Origin: Hofstenia miamia
Taxonomy: Eukaryota > Xenacoelomorpha > Acoela > Hofsteniidae
Assembly: GCA_900660155.1 (NCBI GenBank)
Contig: CABFPE010000007.1
Span: 2,899,893-2,945,299 of the forward strand
DNA: 45,407 bases
Direction: 5' to 3'
Positions 22,600-33,939 of the stretch are shown here, in pieces. The translations under genes and the position numbers were made by a program. Within the stretch, counting starts at the first letter, position 1. Every line of letters begins with the position of its first letter. The notes beneath the pieces are model-generated. The model was not told the origin of the DNA, searched no databases, and saw nothing but the letters and a program-made list of their open reading frames with translations.

Positions 22600-23227
22600 A
22601 CATTTTTAGCGCATGAACTAATGAAGATATTTGAAAACAAAAGCTAGATAATTGTCTCCTTTTTCTTATTCGTCTTAAATTCACGATTTGGCTCTGTCCC
22701 TTCGGTTCAAGAACCTCTGATGTTGTGCACGGTGTGTGCATACGCGGGACTCATACAGTTCTTCAGAAAACAAAATATTTCAGGGTAGTTGTTCCCATAG
22801 TGATTAGGTGATTAGACAGCCTCATTATCTGAACACTAGATATGGAATTAATTTGAATATGTTTACCGAAATCGGATTTCTCATTGAAAAATTATTTATT
22901 TGCATGTATTTCAGGGACGAGCACAAATCAACATTGTATAAGCGGACCCAACTCCATGGATGTGTCCATGTAAAAGGCTCTCAATATTTCTTAACATGNG
23001 AACACTAGATATGGAATTAATTTGAATATTTTTACCGAAATCGGATTTCTCATTGAAAAATTATTTGTTTGCATGTATTTCAGGGACGAGAATAAATTTT
23101 AGCACAAATCAACAATGTATAAGCGGACCCAACTCCATGGATGTGTCCATGTAAAAGGCTCTCAATATTTCTTAACATGGTTGAGTAATTTTGTTCAAAA
23201 ATTTGGAGAAATCGCTAGTTAAAATAG
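22600..23227. repeat. Dispersed repeat family R1, copy 2 (with assembly scar)
   Basis: Homologous to 7785-8185, ending in the same AATAGGGTTA. Inside it, 22831-22998 is repeated at 23000-23179 with a few differences and a 13-bp insertion, and a single N at 22999 sits exactly at the joint. This points to two alleles or overlapping contigs laid end to end. Confidence 0.7.
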
Positions 23228-24136
23228 GGTTAGGGAATTTTTTTTTAAATCATATCTTACTGAGAAGCATTAATTGACTAATGCAAATTACGATAAATAG
23301 AGTTATATGTAACAAACATTCAAGGGTTCTAAGCAAATCGGAATCATAATTACAATTTTCATTTTCAAAGCTTTCCCTTGAGTGGACCCCAGACAAAAAA
23401 AAATGCTAATGAGTGCATGATTATGTGTGGTGAGGCCGGGCTGACTTATTCGGTCCAGTTGGATCTGGAAAAGTTTATCACTTCCACATTTGCAGTTTAT
23501 GGTATACAAATGATATAAAATAATTTATAAATTTTACTTATGTTAGTTATTTGAATTATTTGGAAATTTAACTTACTTAAACTATATGTTCAGAATATTT
23601 ATTAGTCAAAATATAGTGAATCAAATTTTGTTTCTACCATTGTTGTGCAATTACTGGTAAGTCTCATAGAAATGTTGTTGGACATTTCATTAAAATTTTA
23701 AAAACATTTATTTACACACAATTGGCACGTTATTGGAACATTCATTATGCCGCCATTTATCACATTGAATTTAAGGAACATTGCAAGAAATGTACCTTGA
23801 ACTTTGGTGTAACATTCCTTTATGGATATATTATTTAAATTTCAGACATCCTGTGTCATTCCAATAAATGATAACAATGTGAGAACTTTTGTGAATTTTC
23901 TTTCATAACATTTTTAGAAATTTTATTTCTAGATTTTAGGTCCAACATAATTTGTTAAGCTAACTGGGATGCTGTTAACGAGAGCCTTTCGTATACGTTC
24001 GAATATTTTCCGTTGTAATTAGTATTGCATTTACTTTATTTGAAAATTGTAAAAGAATTGATTCGAAACTCTGAATGTAATACAATTGTCTAAAATAATT
24101 TTATCAGACATTTAAAAGAGAAAATTAATAACTTTC
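23228..24136. other. 3' flank of gene B
   Basis: AT-rich. Nothing recognised. The LINE/MITE nest found behind genes A and C is absent here. Confidence 0.5.
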
Positions 24137-24147
24137 TTTATTTCCAT

Positions 24148-24729
24148 TTAAATCCCAATATTCTTCTCTATCACTTTAGCTTGAATGAACAACGTGTCAT
24201 CCAAAATGTGTCTATTACTTGGATCTAGAAGTTTCCTTAATTCATAAAACCTAGAGAGTCCGTTGTCAGGATTTGCCTCAGATACAGGTTTCTGAAATGA
24301 TTGACAAGAATTTGATTTGAACTGGAAGACATGGTGGTTAGAAGAATTACCAGACATCAACACAAATTTAAAAATTCCTTGAAATGGCCACTTTAGAATT
24401 GCATCATGATCTGTCTTCAAAATGCTTACATACAATGATACATGACTATCTTTGCCTTTGTCCACTCCATGAAGGAATATTCTTAGACGCATTCTGTATC
24501 CATACCTGCCACCAACAAGGAATGTGGGGGAAGCTAGTCCATTATCATTGATATTGTTTCGTTCAAATAACTCCTTGAAATTGGTAATAGCCCAAGTTAG
24601 TTCACCATTATCGGGTTCACTTAAATAAGATGACGAAAGACAATCTGCACTGATTCCTCTGATAATGTCATTCTTAAGTGCACGATTAGATTTTTCAAGT
24701 TCGGAAATCCTTTTCTCCAAATTTTCACA
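24148..24729 (-). CDS. TRAF-like gene B, terminal exon with TRAF-C/MATH domain
   Basis: A minus-strand exon of 193 codons plus stop. It begins at the acceptor CTTAG|TGTGAA, giving CENLEKRISELEKSNRALK (end of the coiled coil). The frame-initial TTG at 24720 is simply an internal Leu codon. The MATH domain runs from about residue 45: WAITNFKELFE, SPTFLVGGRYGYRMRLR, HVSLYVSIL, LKWPFQGIFKFVLMS, SRFYELRKLLD, DDTLFIQAKVIE. It keeps the TRAF-style GGRYGYRM, WPF and DDTLFI signatures. AATAAA lies only a few bases past the stop (24137-24142). The exon is fully open. It is probably the oldest-separated of the three paralogues, as its 3' flank has no counterpart behind A or C. Confidence 0.9.
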   Translation of the reverse strand, partial: CENLEKRISELEKSNRALKNDIIRGISADCLSSSYLSEPDNGELTWAITNFKELFERNNINDNGLASPTFLVGGRYGYRMRLRIFLHGVDKGKDSHVSLYVSILKTDHDAILKWPFQGIFKFVLMSGNSSNHHVFQFKSNSCQSFQKPVSEANPDNGLSRFYELRKLLDPSNRHILDDTLFIQAKVIEKNIGI

Positions 24730-26338
24730 CTAAGTGATTATAATTCATAATCTTTGTGTAAGGCTTCATTAAAAACATTCTTAAAAAAGTTTCTCTATTC
24801 AAATGGAAAACTAGGAAGATCTGATTTTTACATAATATCATTTTACATCAAAATTTGCGTTTGTTCAGTCTCATATATTCATCATTTTAATGGAGGACTT
24901 CTCATTGTTTGAGCATCTTAAACGTGAATAATAAAAGCAAATTTTCGTATATGCGTATGGGAGACTGAAAAGTAAACTCTCAAAGTAGTTTTCAACTTCT
25001 AATTGATTCTTTTGAAAATAAAAACACTATCAATATAAACCAAAAAATTTCAAAACCCGGCTGAATTTTATATATACTATAAAATCCGATTGAAATTATA
25101 GCTAAATAACTTAGTAGTATGCTTTTTATCAATTTGTGGCGGATTTATAAACATTTTGAAATATATTTTATTTGCTCTAAAATTTGCGTTTAAACTATAT
25201 TTGGGGCATTCCGCATAAATGTTTTGTAGCGTAACACATTTTTGCTTATAAAAACCATAACTATGTGCCATTTAGTAAATTACACTGAGCACGTCCTAAA
25301 CTTTGATATCCGAAATATCTATGACACTATATGTCTAAATTGTAATTTATTCTTTAAACACAGAAATACGTTATACTACAGGACAGCTTATATGGAATGA
25401 TCCAATTATGCCCCTAATGCTAATTTTATTAAAGTTATTTTACAATGTGTCACTAACATACAAACATCATTTGCGAAGTATATTTCTCATTAAACTTAAC
25501 ATCGTATATATACATATAAAGTCCTGATCATAAATATTGCAACACTCAACTTTTTAATGGATTTTTGAAATGATTAACTCGATAATATTGATTTATTTAG
25601 CACTTAGCTTAATTTTGACAATGGGATTCAAATTTTCACGTAAATTTTTAATCAGAAAATTAGTTTTCATCACATGCCCCTCTGAAAAAGTTTTCATAAA
25701 TGTATTCTATTGTCTCAAAAATATTACCACTTAAATTTTGCTAAAATCCAATTACATTAATTGAATTTACATCAAAATTACTGATCTCATAAGCTTTTCA
25801 CGAACTTACAGTATTAATAATACAAAATCTTCAGAAGTAATTCATTCACAAAATTTAGAATAAACTAAATTTTTTGACAGTGAAATAGAGTATTTCACTA
25901 TAATTTGCATAGCATGCATATTTATAAAGATAGTTTTTAGGTTGCTCCTTCACACGGGTATGTAATGAAAACTAAATTTCTGATTAAAAATTTACTTGAA
26001 AATTTGAATTCACAATCTCAAATCTTATCTAAGTGCTGAACGTCAAAATTACCGTGTTAATCATGCCAGAAATCTATTGGGAAGTTGGGTGTTGCAATAC
26101 TTACGATCAGGTATATATATATATANNNNNNNNNNNNNNNNNNNNNNNNNNNNNNNNNNNNNNNNNNNNNNNNNNNNNNNNNNNNNNNNNNNNNNNNNNN
26201 NNNNNNNNNNNNNNNNNNNNNNNNNNNNNNNNNNNNNNNNNNNNNNNNNNNNNNNNNNNNNNNNNNNNNNNNNNNNNNNNNNNNNNNNNNNNNNNNAATT
26301 TGGTGTGGAATTTGTAATTTATCAATAGATTATTTATG

Positions 26339-26379
<41 letters not shown>

Positions 26380-26401
26380 AATGTAATAAATCATAAATTA
26401 C
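24730..26401 (-). other. Gene B intron with sequence gap
   Basis: Intron in the same position as in A and C (donor GAA|GTAATT, acceptor CTTAG|TGTG). It holds 171 Ns at 26126-26296, with TA-rich microsatellite sequence at 26111-26125 and 26343-26374 on either side, so the gap is probably an unresolved repeat. Confidence 0.75.
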
Positions 26402-26614
26402 TTCATTTGCAGCTCTTAAGGCAGTTTTTTCAAAAGAATCCAGCTTTGAATACATATGGATGAAGTCATTTGTTAGCACCTCTATGCAGCTTTCCAACTT
26501 CTGAAATTCTCTTAAAAACATTTTGTAAAAATCTTTGACATCTTGCATTGTTTCACTCGAAGGAATGGGACGATATTCACTTCTTGAATGTACATCATTC
26601 TTTTTCTCATGCAT
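26402..26614 (-). CDS. TRAF-like gene B, coiled-coil exon
   Basis: A 71-codon minus-strand exon from GCTTAG|ATGCATGAG to GCAAATGAA|GTAATT. Residues about 25-71 are predicted helical by pattern: MFLREFQKLESCIEVLTNDF, HMYSKLDSFEKTALRAANE. This is clearly homologous to the exons at 4984-5187 and 41422-41607. The N-terminal 25 residues are variable and polar. It joins the MATH exon in phase 0. As in the other genes, the ATG sits right at the acceptor, so it could be the translation start of a RING-less TRAF-like protein or an internal codon. Confidence 0.82.
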
Positions 26615-27639
26615 CTAAGCAATATTTGTTAAAGGAAACTCAGTAACCAAATTTAATTATATACAAATATGCATTTGTTGTATTCGAAACTCATTACGTT
26701 CTTTAAAACAGTTAGTTTTTATCTACTTCAATGCAACCCATTTGGCTAGTAATTAATTGCGAATCAAGTAGTTAAAGTTAAGGGAAATCAGTGTGCAAAG
26801 TTCAATTCTGATTCTTTTTGAAGTCCACACCACTGAGCTCATTATAGTTGTCATTATGCTAAAACAATATGTTTCTCAAAGTTTTAGTGTCCGCTAAGCT
26901 TGTATTTATATGGGGCATTCGGGGTCCAGACCACCTCCAATGGATGTAATCTTAATTAATAATAAATAAGTTTTTTAGGGAATGATGACTTGTATAATAA
27001 ATACTACCATTTACAGTGATTAAAATGAAATCGAAACAATTATAAATTACTTTCTATTCTGTTTCTCCCAACAATATTTCCACTATACTATTTCTCATTG
27101 TAGTATACATTTTTAAGCCAGTTATGGCCACAGGGTACCCAAGAAAGAATCCCGGATACGAACATGGTGTCAAGCGTCGCGGGAAGTAGGTGGTGAGATC
27201 GGCAATCGCCACGACTATATCTTAAATTAATATGCTGGCTAATGTTATTAATTTTAAACTATGCATGCAATATTTTACAACAATTATTTTTATTTGTGAT
27301 AATCCCAAACTTATATGGAATTTTTTGAAATATACAAAGAAAATACTTTCTATATGTGCAGTTAGAGCACATCCATAGTTTATAACAAAAATGATGTAGG
27401 TCTAAAATTCAAATAATTATAATAAACTAAGTTTTAAAGTTTTCTCTTATTAATGTCCAATCACTTCCGGCTTGAAAGAAATTGATAGAAGCAAGTGAAA
27501 ACTGAACATACTTAGCGACAAAAGTATAAAAGTAATCTTTTTAGCAATTCGCACTATTGTCATGTTAAGGTTAATTCACTATGGATTGTAGAACTGTTAG
27601 ATTTCTGAGAATTTGCAGCAGAATGGCGATTAAACACTT

Positions 27640-27900
27640 TATTCCTACATTATTCTAATGCAGCAATGAGTTGCTGGACACACTGACCAATTATATTTGA
27701 TCCTGCTACAGGTAAAAATCTTTATGAAACTTCACTATATCTACAGATAGTCATAGTTATTGTATCCATAAAATTGTGGTATTTATGCAATCCATTATTT
27801 TCGTCATTTTCTTTAACAAATGGTCCTGCTATTACTGAAAATTGTGGTTTTGAAGATCATTTAATAAAAAATTATCATAGTTGTTATTCAAGTGTCCAAT
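27640..27900 (-). other. Upstream block B shared with genes A and C
   Basis: Aligns with 10440-10700 and 44640-44860, with shared TGATCCTGCTACAG, ATCTTTATGAA, TTTTCTTTAACAA and flanking matches. It is a remnant of the common 5' region of the gene family. The matching minus-strand acceptor CTGTAG|CAGGAT suggests a small exon, but reading frames differ between copies. Confidence 0.5.
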
Positions 27901-28016
27901 AGATTCCGAGGAAACCGTAAGCATTCCCTCACAACAATGCATAGAATAATTGTAATTGTAAAGACTTATTATAACGTCATTATTCTTCTACAAAGACAAA
28001 AATGAAGCTTTCTTAC

Positions 28017-28134
28017 CTGTGCTTGAGTTGATAAATTTCTGAATGCAGATGTAATGCGTCACATGAAAGAGTTTATATAGAATACGCTAAACTACGCGTT
28101 ATGAGTAATTTTTGGTTACACTATATTGCGCAAT
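28017..28134 (-). promoter_or_regulatory. Gene B candidate promoter and first exon
   Basis: On the minus strand, in order: the C/EBP-type palindrome ATTGCGCAAT (28125-28134), a TATATAAA box (28072-28079) 45 bp downstream, and a strong splice donor CACAG|GTAAGA with the exon ending at 28017. A start of transcription about 30 bp after the TATA box would give a short non-coding first exon of roughly 25-35 bp. Genes A and C share the palindrome and the donor but have no obvious TATA box. Confidence 0.55.
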
Positions 28135-28374
28135 AAGTATATACTCGAAATTTCTAGTAATACAATAAATTTGCAATGCTTGTCTACTTTCTAATGTAAT
28201 TAGGGTTTCTCCAAATCTTTCCTTAGCATTTAGATACTTGTATAGTATCACGTGAAATAGTGAATATCATACATTAATGGCCAAAAGTTTGGGAACACTT
28301 TCCAAATTTAGGAATTTTTGTATTTTACACTAAAAAACGCAATGTAGAAAAATTATAATAACACAATGTAGAAA

Positions 28375-28721
28375 CAATATGATAACACCGTGTAGAAAGT
28401 AAATAGTTAATTCAGAAAAACTCACTAATATTTTGTATGTCCGCCATTATTGGCCAAACACGCAGCAATGCGATTTGACATTGACTCGACCAGCTTTCTA
28501 CAATAATCATCAGTAATCTCTGTGCAACATACCACCTTAATTTGCTCNCAATATGATAACACCGTGTAGAAAGTAAATAGTTAATTCAGAAAAACTCACT
28601 AATATTTTGTATGTCCGCCATTATTGGCCAAACACGCAGCAATGCGATTTGACATTGACTCGACCAGCTTTCTACAATAATCATCAGTAATCTCTGTGCA
28701 CCATACCACTTTAATTTGCTC
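28375..28721. repeat. Duplicated joint with single N (probable assembly artefact)
   Basis: 28375-28547 is repeated almost exactly at 28549-28721, with the single N at 28548 between. Confidence 0.85.
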
Positions 28722-29846
28722 CTTCAGATCGTCGAGTGATGTGCATTGGCGCTTCCTCAGACAGTTTTTGATGTGATGCCAGCAATTTTCTAAGACGTTG
28801 AGGTCTGGGGAGTTTCCCGGCCAGTTTTCAAGCAGCCGAAAGTCTTGTGATGCAACTTTAGGAATGTGGCAAGGAGCACCATTCTTGTTGTAGTACAGAT
28901 GTTCCGCGAAGCTGCATAAACATGGGAACTTTCTCCTGAATTATTATGAGGTAGGACTTGGCTATGACTGTCTCGTTGTGAGGAACAAAATGCAAACCAG
29001 AACGCCCATTCGCAGTTATAGCACCCCAAATCATCACAGAAGGTGCTGAGCGGACAGTTTGTTGCGTGTAACATATGTTGAATCTTTGGTTTCTTGGTTC
29101 TTGAATGTGTGGCCAGTATGAAGTAAACTGGCAAATCCTGGATTAGTCACTAAGTATTACTTGATGCCACATCTCTGGGGTGTAGTGTTGGTATTGCCTG
29201 CAGAAGTGCAACCAGTCTCGAATGTTCTTTGAAGACAATCGGGGTTTGGCTGCCGGTTTGCACGATGGAAGGTCAAAGGTAGTATTCAATCGACGCCTNT
29301 GTAACGTGTGTTGAATCTTTGGTTTCTTGGTCGTCGAACGTGTGGCCGGTATGATGTAACCTGGAAAATCTTGGATTCGTCAATAAACATTACTTGATGC
29401 CACATCTCAGGGGTGTAGTGTTGGTATTGCCTGCAGAAGTGCAACCGATCTCGAATGTTTTTTGAAGATAATCGGGGTTTGGCTGCCGTTTTGCACGATG
29501 GAAGGTCAAAGGTAGTATTAAATAGACTCCTAATTGTGCGTGTTGATAAATTCTGCACTTTATACCGCACCTAGATATGCTTTGACTTCAGAAGATGAAG
29601 AGAATGGTTGATATTGACGACGTAACAGTGAATGAGACGGTCAGTCTGAGGGGTTGTCACTTTTGGTCTTCCAGACCGCGTGCGAGAGGAAAAATTTTGC
29701 AGCTGCTGATAGCGAGTAACAATTCTGGATACCGAAGATACTGACACGCCCATTCTTACAGCTACAGCGCGATAATTGTACCCCTCCTCGGACAAGATAT
29801 GAATTTGAGCACGCTTTGTTGGTGAAATTTTACTACCACGGACCAT
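28599..29846 (-). pseudogene. Tc1 transposase, degenerate and mis-joined
   Basis: The minus-strand start at 29846 gives MVRGSKISPTKRAQIHILSE, then a paired helix-turn-helix (YRAVAVRMGVSVSSVSRIV) and the GRPKVTT linker. A second segment to about 29301 holds VMFIDESKIF with the first catalytic Asp. Beyond the N at 29299 another, about 10% different copy of the same region follows, then WGAITANGRSGLHFVPHNET, NGAPCH, and NSPDLNVLENCW with the last acidic residue. The C-terminus ends at 28599. In NGAPCH the family's second Asp (DNAPCH) is Asn, a loss of a catalytic residue. There are also frameshifts near 28950 and 29570. Confidence 0.88.
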
Positions 29847-29965
29847 ATTTCAAACTATAATCAATGATAGTGCTTTTTCAGTGAAAATGTATTGTGTGTA
29901 AATCTAAAGTTGTGTTAATTTGATTGGCTAAATGAATCTTTTGTAAATTCTAAGGAAAAATTGGG

Positions 29966-30738
29966 AATTCCAAGAATTTTACGAAGTTTCCTACAAACAC
30001 GCTTTAGGCAAGGGACTGTTCCCAAACTTTTGGCCAGTACTTTATATGTACGTGAACATCCACTGTTATTTTATTTCATATAATTAATAAATACCGTTTA
30101 ACCGAAAAATAATTAGAAAGTAGTGCAGAGGTTTGACAAAATGCATTGCAGTAAGATTTCAGTATCAGAAAATATAATTTGGTTTTCACATTAAGTAGAT
30201 ATTTAGTTAAAATCTTTTGAATTTTGTAAATTATGATCAGTAGACAAATCTAACACAAATATAAACATCGCAGAGATCCATGCTACTTTAATTCACTACT
30301 TAGATGACAATTTCATGTTAGATTTTTTTTTTTGCTACTCTTTAATTCCAAGAATTTTACGAAGTTTCCTACAAATAGCATAAAACACGCTTTAGGCAAG
30401 GGACTGTTCCCAAACTTTTGGCCAGTACTGTATATGTACGTGAACATCCACTGTTATTTTATTTTTTTTGAAATAATTAATAAATACCGTTTAACCGAAA
30501 AATAATTAGAAAGTAGTGCAGAGGTTTGACAAAATGCATTGCAGTAAGATTTCAGTATCAGAAAATATAATTTGGTTTTCACATTAAGTAGATATTTAGT
30601 TAAAATCTTTTGAATTTTGTAAATTATGATCAGTAGACAAATCTAACACAAATATAAACATCGCAGAGATCCATGCTACTTTAATTCACTACTTAGATGA
30701 CAATTTCATGTTAGATTTTTTTTTTTGCTACTCTTTAA
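29966..30738. repeat. Tandem duplication of Tc1 right end plus flank
   Basis: 29966-30343 is repeated at 30344-30738 (offset 378 at the start) with small indels. The unit contains the right terminal inverted repeat of the Tc1 element and about 300 bp of non-element flank, so it arose after the insertion. No N marks the joint, so it may be real. Confidence 0.9.
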
Positions 30739-31091
30739 AGAAACTTCTTGCTATCACTATTTCATTTTTTGCAACTTTCTTGCCGTTTGATAAGCAATAA
30801 CTAAAGCAGGTGATATGCTTTTTATTGATAAAATTATTGGGAACAGGCAACAGCAATAACTTGTTCACAATTCGAAGCTACCGCACCAGCAATATAGCGG
30901 CTGACTAGGGCTGCTAAATCTAAAACCCATGACATTTTTCGAATGTAATCTTCTGCTACATAGCTGGAACTAGGCAAAATATTGAGTTATTGTAAATTGT
31001 AATGTCACTGAGTTGACCGAACAAGGTTAAGAATTTTTCGAAGTCAGAGATGCAGCTGTCTAAATACGGTGAGAACATACAGCTTTATTTA
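30739..31091. other. Intergenic, nothing recognised
   Basis: AT-rich sequence between the tandem duplication and the hAT-type element. No supported feature. Confidence 0.4.
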
Positions 31092-32435
31092 CAGGGGTGT
31101 AGTGGGGTGGGGGCCCGGCCCCTATTGTTAAAGTTTTGATGCTAGGCGTGGGGCCTATGAGGCTCATCTTATTTCATTCAGACTTTTTCGTTTGATTTTT
31201 TAGCAATTCACTACCTATGCAAGAAAGTTGCTGGCTACCAAGTGGCGAACTGATCTATCAAGTGGTCATGTAAACCACAGCCTGGAACTCACAATTCACG
31301 ATATTATTAATCTAATCAATGCAACGTTTTACCTGAAATCATTACGTGAAAAGATTCACACTGTCTACCCCCAATGACAAAATTAGAAGAGAAGTACAAA
31401 AGATATCTAAGGATTTTGTTATACAGTTTAGAAAAATTGGTTGGGTGATCGATATACAGTAGACCCTCCTTAATAAATCTACGTTAGGACCAGGCTATTT
31501 TGGATTTTTTACACTAGAACAGAAACTACTTGAGAATAAATTTACATCTGTTTCAAATGCGAAAATTATGGAATAGAAACCAAATTTCTACAAATAGCAA
31601 ATTTAATGAGATAATTGGAAGTATATGTACCTGCTAGTTGTTTTGTTGAATGAATAATGAAGCAAACATAAAATGCTTTAGTGGTCATTTTGATCTATCG
31701 TCGCTTTTCTAGTGCTATCCAAGCGGTTTAATAACTGAGAGAAAAATGACAAACTCTAAAAGGTATACCTATTGCTAAGCAATTTATAGAAATGTGAAAA
31801 AATGATTTGTTTTGGCAGATGATGAATTTATCAAGATTGCTTGCTTTCTAGGGCACTTTTCCCGTAATTCACAGCTGATGTTCTCTTTGAAATCAACAAA
31901 GGCGTCCATTTTTCTGTATCCTAGACTTGAGACCACTATTCCTATCAAACAAAACAATGTAGCATTTCCGCAGCTGTTGGAGGCTCAGGAGTACTTACTT
32001 TTACATCACTATCTTCGTCAAGGTCGATTTCCTCTCTCTCGGCATCCACAATTTCGTGGACCAGCTCATAAGTATATCTTCTTCATTCACCTCCGTAACT
32101 ATTACATCACCAACTAGAAAAGCACTCGCAGAGCGCTGCTCCGCCACGCAGCTTGTGTCCCCCGGATCAGCACCAAAATTTAATGGATTCCTCCTTGGGC
32201 GGAGACGCACCTCTGATGAAAATTTGAGGTCAATCCACTTATTACTTTTTCCGTGAAGTTGCTAACAGACAAACAGACAAACAAACCAACACTACCAAAA
32301 ACATAACTTCCTTGGCGGAGGTAATTAAATTCGATTCTTCATTGACTAGTTCCGCCCCATTTTACGACGGATATGATATCCCAAATTTTTGGTTTATTAA
32401 GGCCCCATTGTTAACAAAATAGGACTACACCACTC
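31092..32435. mobile_element. hAT-type element, non-autonomous
   Basis: Left end CAGGGGTGTAGTGGGGTG, right end (reverse strand) GAGTGGTGTAGTCC. The inner GGCCCC and TTGTTAA motifs are also inverted. Flanks are TTTATTTA at 31084-31091 and TTTATTTG at 32436-32443, an 8-bp target duplication with one change. The interior has no convincing transposase. It carries a second repeat at 32160-32325. Confidence 0.75.
32160..32325 (+). mobile_element. Retroposon-tail-like repeat nested in the hAT-type element
   Basis: Contains GATCAGCACCAAAATTTAAT, GCTAACAGACAAACAGACAA and CATAACTTCCTTGGCGGAGG. I recognise this order from tails of widely spread animal retroposons. The exact family is not certain from sequence alone. 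Confidence 0.5.
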
Positions 32436-33939
32436 TTTATTTGGTATAGTTTTGGTATGTAGTTGAAAAATGGAAAATTCTTAAAGCTTTTGTAAGACTC
32501 TTTTCACAAACATAGTCACACAAGAACAACTAAATTGTCCCTGGGTTGTCATTGAACCACATCAAAACGCATAGAATAATAGAAACGTTCTTTTAATAGA
32601 TTTTATGTTATGTACGATTACGCAATTTGCAATGACTGATCTAATGTCAATACAATGAACACAAAGTGTTGTTTCTTGGAAACTTGTGAATAAGTTCATG
32701 TTTTTCGAAACTTTTTGTATTTTAAAATTGCGAAATAACAGTACGCAAATAATTTTTCAATTTGAAGTTACCGTTTTTAACGTTATGATAATAATAAATA
32801 TCTATTATGTAAATATCAAGGTACATAATAACACTTTGGTAAATATGCAAACTCCCTGTTTCTTTATTCTCTTAAGAGTTATCCAAGCAGGCATTCTGTT
32901 CAAATTCATATCCCTGTAAATCAGGAGCGTGGTTAGGATTTCTAAAACGAAAGGGGGCTGAAACCCATTTTCACGGAAAAAGATTTTAATCAAAAAGTTA
33001 TTTTAACAAAAGTTAATTTATACAAAATGCAATCGTTTGTTTTTAGCAGCAAATCGATTGATGACATTTTGAATTGAAGTGAAATATTTTCAATTTTGAG
33101 GAAAAGAGAACATTTCAATTATTTGTTCACAGCTGGCCCGAAAAGCTGCCCCTTAAATGCGCCATTTCTACAAATATCTTTCTGAGATTTCACTTGGAAA
33201 TCTCACTAATTTTAATTCGTTTGGGATAAACTGCATATATTTAGAATGATATAATATGGCGCAATTTAGAAAATGATCATTATCTAATAAAATTTATTGG
33301 CATTTTAGAATAAACAGCTACATTGGTTGTAAATCTTGCGAATTCAATGTGCTTTGCGTACGACTTAATGCAGGGCATTTTATAAGATCTTTTTAATGGA
33401 AAACCAAATATAGAAAAGGACTAAGTTAAAACATTTTGAAAATAAAACAAAACAATGCAATTTTGTTTTTGTTACGTATTTTAAAAGTTTTTGCTGTAAG
33501 TCTATGATGCATTGTACGAAGAAGTGCACAAAGTTCTCTGCTGCATGCATTGATGTTGTAATGCAATATAAAAGTCATTTTTAACCCTTGTGTTCACTGT
33601 GCGTAAATAGTGACTCAATAGATTGGAAATCAGAGTATATGTCACAAATGATAAGCGTCCCGCAAACACAAATTAAACAACTTAAAATCTGCAAGAAATT
33701 GTATTGAATAGGCTCAAGACCATTAACTTACAAACAAGAATCTAGACATTCTTCAAAAGATATGCGTACGGTACAAAGTGACGATCACAATGATATTAAG
33801 AACAAGATTTACATGAACTTGAAAAGTCTTCCAAATCTAGTGAAAAAATTAAATCTGATCGATTAAAGTTGATCAAATTTTTTATTTCATTGGTGTTACT
33901 TCGCATGTTACGCAATTCTAATATGTGATTACAATGGTT
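32436..33939. other. Intergenic with one hAT-like end
   Basis: 32922 begins CAGGAGCGTGGTTAGG followed by a G-run, the style of a hAT terminus, but no partner end or target duplication was found. The remaining sequence has no recognised gene. The last part may hold the 5' region of LINE-A. Confidence 0.4.

Larger units (their letters stand above)
28277..30037 (-). mobile_element. Tc1-type transposon, inserted just upstream of gene B
   Basis: Both ends carry the inverted terminal repeat TGGCCAAAAGTTTGGGAACA (28278 on the plus strand, about 30016-30035 on the minus strand), each next to a TA target dinucleotide (28275-28276 and 30038-30039). The 1.76-kb length is inflated by two duplicated joints, each marked by one N (28548 and 29299). 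Removing them would give a normal Tc1 length of about 1.35 kb. It lies about 140 bp upstream of gene B's C/EBP-type site. Confidence 0.93.

Noticed and set aside
26033-26339. Open frames through the N gap
   Set aside because: They consist mainly of unknown residues and TA microsatellite translation.
32001-32256. Overlapping frames on both strands near 32.0-32.25 kb
   Set aside because: They fall in a retroposon-tail-like repeat and look like frames of repeat sequence, not a gene.
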